Part shown: positions 60,935-64,000 of the stretch, piece by piece
Layout of the letters: the number at the start of each line of letters is the position of its first letter
Position numbering within the stretch: position 1 is the stretch's first letter
Source: Bacteroidales bacterium
GTDB lineage: Bacteria > Bacteroidota > Bacteroidia > Bacteroidales > VadinHA17
Length of the DNA: 64,000 bases
Direction: 5' to 3'
NCBI GenBank assembly: GCA_022865305.1
Contig: JALHSP010000043.1
Location: 145,926-209,925 of the forward strand
Notes under the pieces: model-generated
The model's database searches: none
The model's input: the letters and a program-made list of their open reading frames with translations, nothing else
What the model was told of the DNA's origin: nothing
Translations under genes and position numbers: made by a program

Positions 60935-62281
60935 TTACAAATTCTCATTGTATTTAACAACAGCCCTTGTTTTCCAGCGGCCTGTTTTGTAATAAAGGAA
61001 CGAAAGTGTAAGGCCAACGAGCCAGCCAGTGGGAATTGCCCACCAAATACCCTGCGGACCTATCTTTCCTGACAGGAAGTAGGCCAGGGGAATTCTTATT
61101 ATCCAGAGTGAAATAAGTGAAAAGAACATTGGAACAAGAGTATCGCCGGCTCCTCTCATTATCCCGTTGTAGATGAACATCAGGGTAAAAAGAAAATAAA
61201 AAATACTGACGATAGTCAGGTATTGATCTCCAATCCTTATGACATCGGAATCTCTGGTGAACATGCCCATAATAATGTTCCCCCACAAAACAATTAAAAC
61301 AGTTGTAACAATTGTTACAATTCCTGCCATCTTCACTGTTGAGATAAGCCCTGTCCTGATCCTTTCCGTCTTATTGGCTCCAATATTCTGACCAACAAAA
61401 GTTGAAAGTGCATGTGAAAATGACATTGCCGGTACCATTGCCAGCGAATCAAGACGACTGGCAACTGTAAAGCCTGCTATAACGTTAGTACCGAATGTAC
61501 TGACAATACCCATTAATGCAAGGTTCCCAATTGCCACAAATGTCTGCTGTATACCAGTGGGCAATCCGATCCGGATACTTTGACGGAATATCTCACGATC
61601 GAATTGGAGCCCCTTAATTGCTATCCTGATAAGTTTGTGAGTTTTGTTAAGCCAGTAAATAGCCAGCCCGAACGCAAGTCCGTTTGCCAGCAATGTTGCA
61701 TAAGCAGCACCGGCAACTCCCCATTTAAAGACAGCAACGAATAACAGGTCAAAAATTATATTGGCAACGGTTGCAATGATAAGAAAATAGAGAGGTGTCT
61801 TTGAATCGCCGAGACCTCTCAATGCAGCGCTGGTACCATTATAGCCAAAGAATATTATGGTTCCCGAAAAGAAGATACGAAGGTATTGTGTTGCCTGTGG
61901 CATTATATCTTCCGGCAAACCAAGTAAACGGAGCAATGGTTCCGCTAAAATCAGCCCTGCTGCAGTTGCTATTAATCCTGCAACTGCGCTGTAAATATAC
62001 ATCGTGTCAATTGCTCTTTTAACTTTTGCAAAATCTTTTGCACCAAAGTATTGCGAGATGACCACTGTGGTTCCCATTACGATCCCGATGATCAGCGAGA
62101 CCATCATGAATATCACCGGGAATGAAGCTCCAACAGCTGCCAGTGCTTCTTTCCCGACAAAATTACCAACAACGATGCTGTCGACCACACTGAATAACTG
62201 CTGGAATATGTTTCCGAGAAGCATCGGTGCTGCAAACTGGAATATAAGCTTCCCTTCTTTGCCAGTAGTGAGATCCTGCAT
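60935..62281 (-). CDS. MATE-family efflux transporter
   Basis: 448 aa with about 12 membrane helices and MATE-type motifs: GKEALAAVGASFPVIFMM, GTTVVISQYFGA, and the second-half counterpart FSHALSTFVGQNIGANKTER. Exchanges Na+ or H+ for organic cations or metabolites. Single gene with its own promoter candidate; a long-range substrate guess is not possible. Confidence 0.92.
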   Translation of the reverse strand: MQDLTTGKEGKLIFQFAAPMLLGNIFQQLFSVVDSIVVGNFVGKEALAAVGASFPVIFMMVSLIIGIVMGTTVVISQYFGAKDFAKVKRAIDTMYIYSAVAGLIATAAGLILAEPLLRLLGLPEDIMPQATQYLRIFFSGTIIFFGYNGTSAALRGLGDSKTPLYFLIIATVANIIFDLLFVAVFKWGVAGAAYATLLANGLAFGLAIYWLNKTHKLIRIAIKGLQFDREIFRQSIRIGLPTGIQQTFVAIGNLALMGIVSTFGTNVIAGFTVASRLDSLAMVPAMSFSHALSTFVGQNIGANKTERIRTGLISTVKMAGIVTIVTTVLIVLWGNIIMGMFTRDSDVIRIGDQYLTIVSIFYFLFTLMFIYNGIMRGAGDTLVPMFFSLISLWIIRIPLAYFLSGKIGPQGIWWAIPTGWLVGLTLSFLYYKTGRWKTRAVVKYNENL

Positions 62282-62299
62282 TAATGAATTTTAGCGCTG

Positions 62300-62330
62300 C
62301 AAAGGAAATAATTTATAGGATATAAACAAA
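62300..62330 (-). promoter_or_regulatory. Candidate Bacteroidota-type promoter of the MATE gene
   Basis: On the minus strand TTTG (62330-62327), 19 bp, then TTCCTTTG (62307-62300); consensus is TTTG-N19-TAnnTTTG with one mismatch (T for A). It lies 19 bp upstream of the ATG at 62281. Confidence 0.4.
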
Positions 62331-62337
62331 TAAGAGA

Positions 62338-63714
62338 CTATAACCTTTCAAGCTCAACTGTAAAATGCCGCAGGATAGGGGCTTCTTTTTTAATCCGGAA
62401 TCCTTTTCTTATACTTGCTTTCCTGTCAAAAACATTTTTTACTGCAGCTGCAACATAATCCATATGGTTATTTGTATAAACCCGCCGGGGAACAGCAAGT
62501 CTGACAAATTCCCTGGATGGAAACCTGTTTTCACGAGTCTTGGGATCCCTGTCAGCCATGAGTGTGCCTATTTCAGCTCCTCTTATTCCACCCTCGATAA
62601 ATAATTCTACAGCAAGAACCTGGGCAGGATACTCCTCCAATGGTATCTGCGGAAGGAATTTTCTTGCATCAATAAAAATAGCATGGCCTCCGAACGGTTC
62701 AAGCACAGGAATTCCATAATCTTTCATTCTTGTACCGAGGTAAGAAACCTGACTGATCCTTGACCTGAGATATTCCGGATCAATACCTTCATAAAGTCCT
62801 TGTGCCAGAGCGTTCATATCCCGTCCTGCCATACCGCCATATGTAATAAATCCTTCATAAATAATATTGTAGACTGAGGCTTTCTGATACAACTCTTCAT
62901 CTTTGAAGCCAATAAATCCACCCATATTCACTATAGCATCTTTTTTTGAGCTCATTGTAATACCGTCAGCATACGAGAACATCTCCCTTACAATTTCCTT
63001 TATCATTTTATCTGCATAGCCCTCTTCCCTTGTCCTGATAAACCAGGCATTTTCAGCGAACCTTGCTGAATCGATAAAGAACAAAATGCCGTATTTATCG
63101 GCAAGTCTGCGGACTCCCTTAAGATTTTCCATACTTACCGGTTGCCCACCTACAGTATTGTTTGTTATGGTAACTATTATAAACGATATCTTTTCTTTAG
63201 GGTTATTCCTGAGCACATTCTCAAGCTTATCCAGATCAACGTTTCCTTTGAACGGATGAAATGAAGTCGAGTCAAACGCAATATCGGCTGTGCAGTCGAC
63301 AGCTCTTGCTTTTCTGAATTCAATATGCCCTTTGGTGGTATCAAAATGGGAGTTACCCGGTACAATATCTCCCTCCTTGATAAGAACAGAAAAGAGAACA
63401 TTTTCAGCCGCTCTTCCCTGGTGTACAGGAAGAAAATAACTGAAACCGGTAATTTCGTTTATTGCCTTTTTGAGGTTATAATATGAAGTCGCACCTGCAT
63501 AGCTCTCATCACCCAGCATCATCGCTGACCATTGCCTGTCGCTCATGGCGCCGGTACCTGAATCAGTAAGAAAATCAATGAAAACCTGTTCAGATTTCAG
63601 TTTAAACAGGTTAAAGGATGCATCTCTGATCCATTGCTCCCTTTCTTCTTTTGTACTTTTATTGATACTTTCGACCATTTTTATTTTAAATGGCTCTGTA
63701 AATGGTAATACCAT
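62338..63714 (-). CDS. tnaA: Tryptophanase
   Basis: 458 aa. Beta-eliminating lyase: LTDSGTGAMSDRQWSAMM, PVHQGRAAENVLFSVLI, GNSHFDTTKGHIEF, IDSARFAENAWFI and the PLP lysine in SSKKDAIVNMGG. The C-terminal LRHFT has the histidine expected for tryptophanase, and GIRGAEIG lacks the arginine typical of tyrosine phenol-lyase, so indole formation from tryptophan (with pyruvate and ammonia) is the best call. Reads closely like tryptophanases of gut Bacteroides by memory. A transporter is not adjacent. Confidence 0.9.
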   Translation of the reverse strand: MVLPFTEPFKIKMVESINKSTKEEREQWIRDASFNLFKLKSEQVFIDFLTDSGTGAMSDRQWSAMMLGDESYAGATSYYNLKKAINEITGFSYFLPVHQGRAAENVLFSVLIKEGDIVPGNSHFDTTKGHIEFRKARAVDCTADIAFDSTSFHPFKGNVDLDKLENVLRNNPKEKISFIIVTITNNTVGGQPVSMENLKGVRRLADKYGILFFIDSARFAENAWFIRTREEGYADKMIKEIVREMFSYADGITMSSKKDAIVNMGGFIGFKDEELYQKASVYNIIYEGFITYGGMAGRDMNALAQGLYEGIDPEYLRSRISQVSYLGTRMKDYGIPVLEPFGGHAIFIDARKFLPQIPLEEYPAQVLAVELFIEGGIRGAEIGTLMADRDPKTRENRFPSREFVRLAVPRRVYTNNHMDYVAAAVKNVFDRKASIRKGFRIKKEAPILRHFTVELERL

Positions 63715-63728
63715 ACTTCTGATTTTTA

Positions 63729-63862
63729 TGAAAATGAAAACGTTTTATAATAAACTGATAGCAAGCCTGATGAAATGGCTTCTAATTAGAAGGGAAAGAA
63801 AAGGAATCCCGGTTTTTGATATTCCTATATATATCAAAGTGGTAAATAGCCGTTATGGATAA
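63729..63862 (+). CDS. Possible small protein upstream of the intron
   Basis: 44 codons (MKMKTFYNKLIASLMKWLLI, then RRERKGIPVFDIPIYIKVV and so on) ending in TAA two bases before the intron-like sequence. Basic, no recognised family; divergent from tnaA with only 14 bp between the starts. It may be a chance frame. Confidence 0.25.
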
Positions 63863-63864
63863 GC

Positions 63865-64000
63865 GTGTGCCTTGAATGAGACCGACCAAAGATCGGAATC
63901 AATGCTGTAACTAAGATGGAGGTATGCCCTCCGCAGGTGTTGTACAGGCGAGACCTGCAAACCGCCCCACGGTGCTTTCCGGGTGACCGGGAGGTATTGA
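63865..64000 (+). mobile_element. Group II intron, 5' end (cut by the window edge)
   Basis: Starts with GTGTG, the 5' consensus of group II introns (GUGYG). Five stems follow in short order: CCGA/TCGG (63882-63896), GGAGG/CCTCC (63918-63932), GCAGGT/ACCTGC (63933-63958), and CTTTCCGG-GTGA-CCGGGAGG (63975-63994), whose GTGA is a GNRA tetraloop. This fits domain I. The reverse transcriptase gene and the 3' end would be outside the window. Confidence 0.6.

Noticed and set aside
62338..63714. Tyrosine phenol-lyase
   Set aside because: LRHFT histidine, GIRGAEIG and DSARFAENA match tryptophanase; the phenol-lyase arginine and phenylalanines are absent.

Overview
The window looks like chromosome from an anaerobic, fermentative member of the Bacteroidota (Bacteroidales/Marinilabiliales type). 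The signs are lipoproteins with short SC-type signal peptides, a tryptophanase of the Bacteroides type, a propeller/Y_Y_Y-like sensor protein, DUF1080 and GH29 saccharidases, AT-rich intergenic DNA with GC-rich hairpin repeats, and promoter boxes of the TAnnTTTG kind. Family names below come from recognised motifs; no database search was possible.

Layout. 1-4.9 kb: a HEAT/DUF1080 protein (5' end missing) and a GH29 fucosidase lipoprotein. 5.1-7.8 kb: an exported nitroreductase, KDPG aldolase and a fused SpmA-SpmB membrane protein. 7.9-15.3 kb: an efflux operon with one membrane-fusion lipoprotein and two RND pumps, one of which lacks the TM4 aspartates. 15.8-18 kb: a propeller lipoprotein and a repeat-rich island with 24-bp iterons, probably a mobile-element remnant. 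18-27.3 kb: a two-domain lipoprotein and sugar-acid genes (two GntP permeases, glycerate 2-kinase, a zinc-type dehydrogenase, a Gfo/Idh/MocA enzyme, two SDR-type enzymes). 27.4-35 kb: a large sensor phosphatase, a beta-CASP nuclease, a YgjP-type peptidase, a metallophosphoesterase and a Nudix hydrolase.

35-52 kb is an [FeFe]-hydrogenase island and the most interesting part. One arm (minus strand) encodes a small [2Fe-2S] protein, a HydS-like H-cluster/PAS protein and a SpoIIE-type phosphatase. The divergent arm (plus strand) encodes HydC, HydB and HydA, then a receiver protein, a receiver-histidine kinase, Rex, a split RibF homologue, HydG and a doubled TM1266-type protein; HydE is nearby on the minus strand. 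The divergent promoter region carries a perfect Rex-like palindrome, an overlapping imperfect one, and a third at the other arm. The HydA-like subunit keeps its H-cluster cysteines but appears to lack three of the four usual proton-relay residues. HydF is not in the window.

52.6-58.7 kb is an operon for an ADP-forming acyl-CoA synthetase, an aminotransferase and a four-subunit 2-oxoacid:ferredoxin oxidoreductase. Together they would turn amino acids into acids, ATP and reduced ferredoxin, which the NADH/ferredoxin-type hydrogenase could use. 58.8-63.7 kb holds housekeeping genes (nadD, gmk, yicC), a MATE exporter and tnaA. The last 136 bases look like the 5' end of a group II intron. Short dispersed repeats recur between genes and several times form the 3' end of the neighbouring reading frame.
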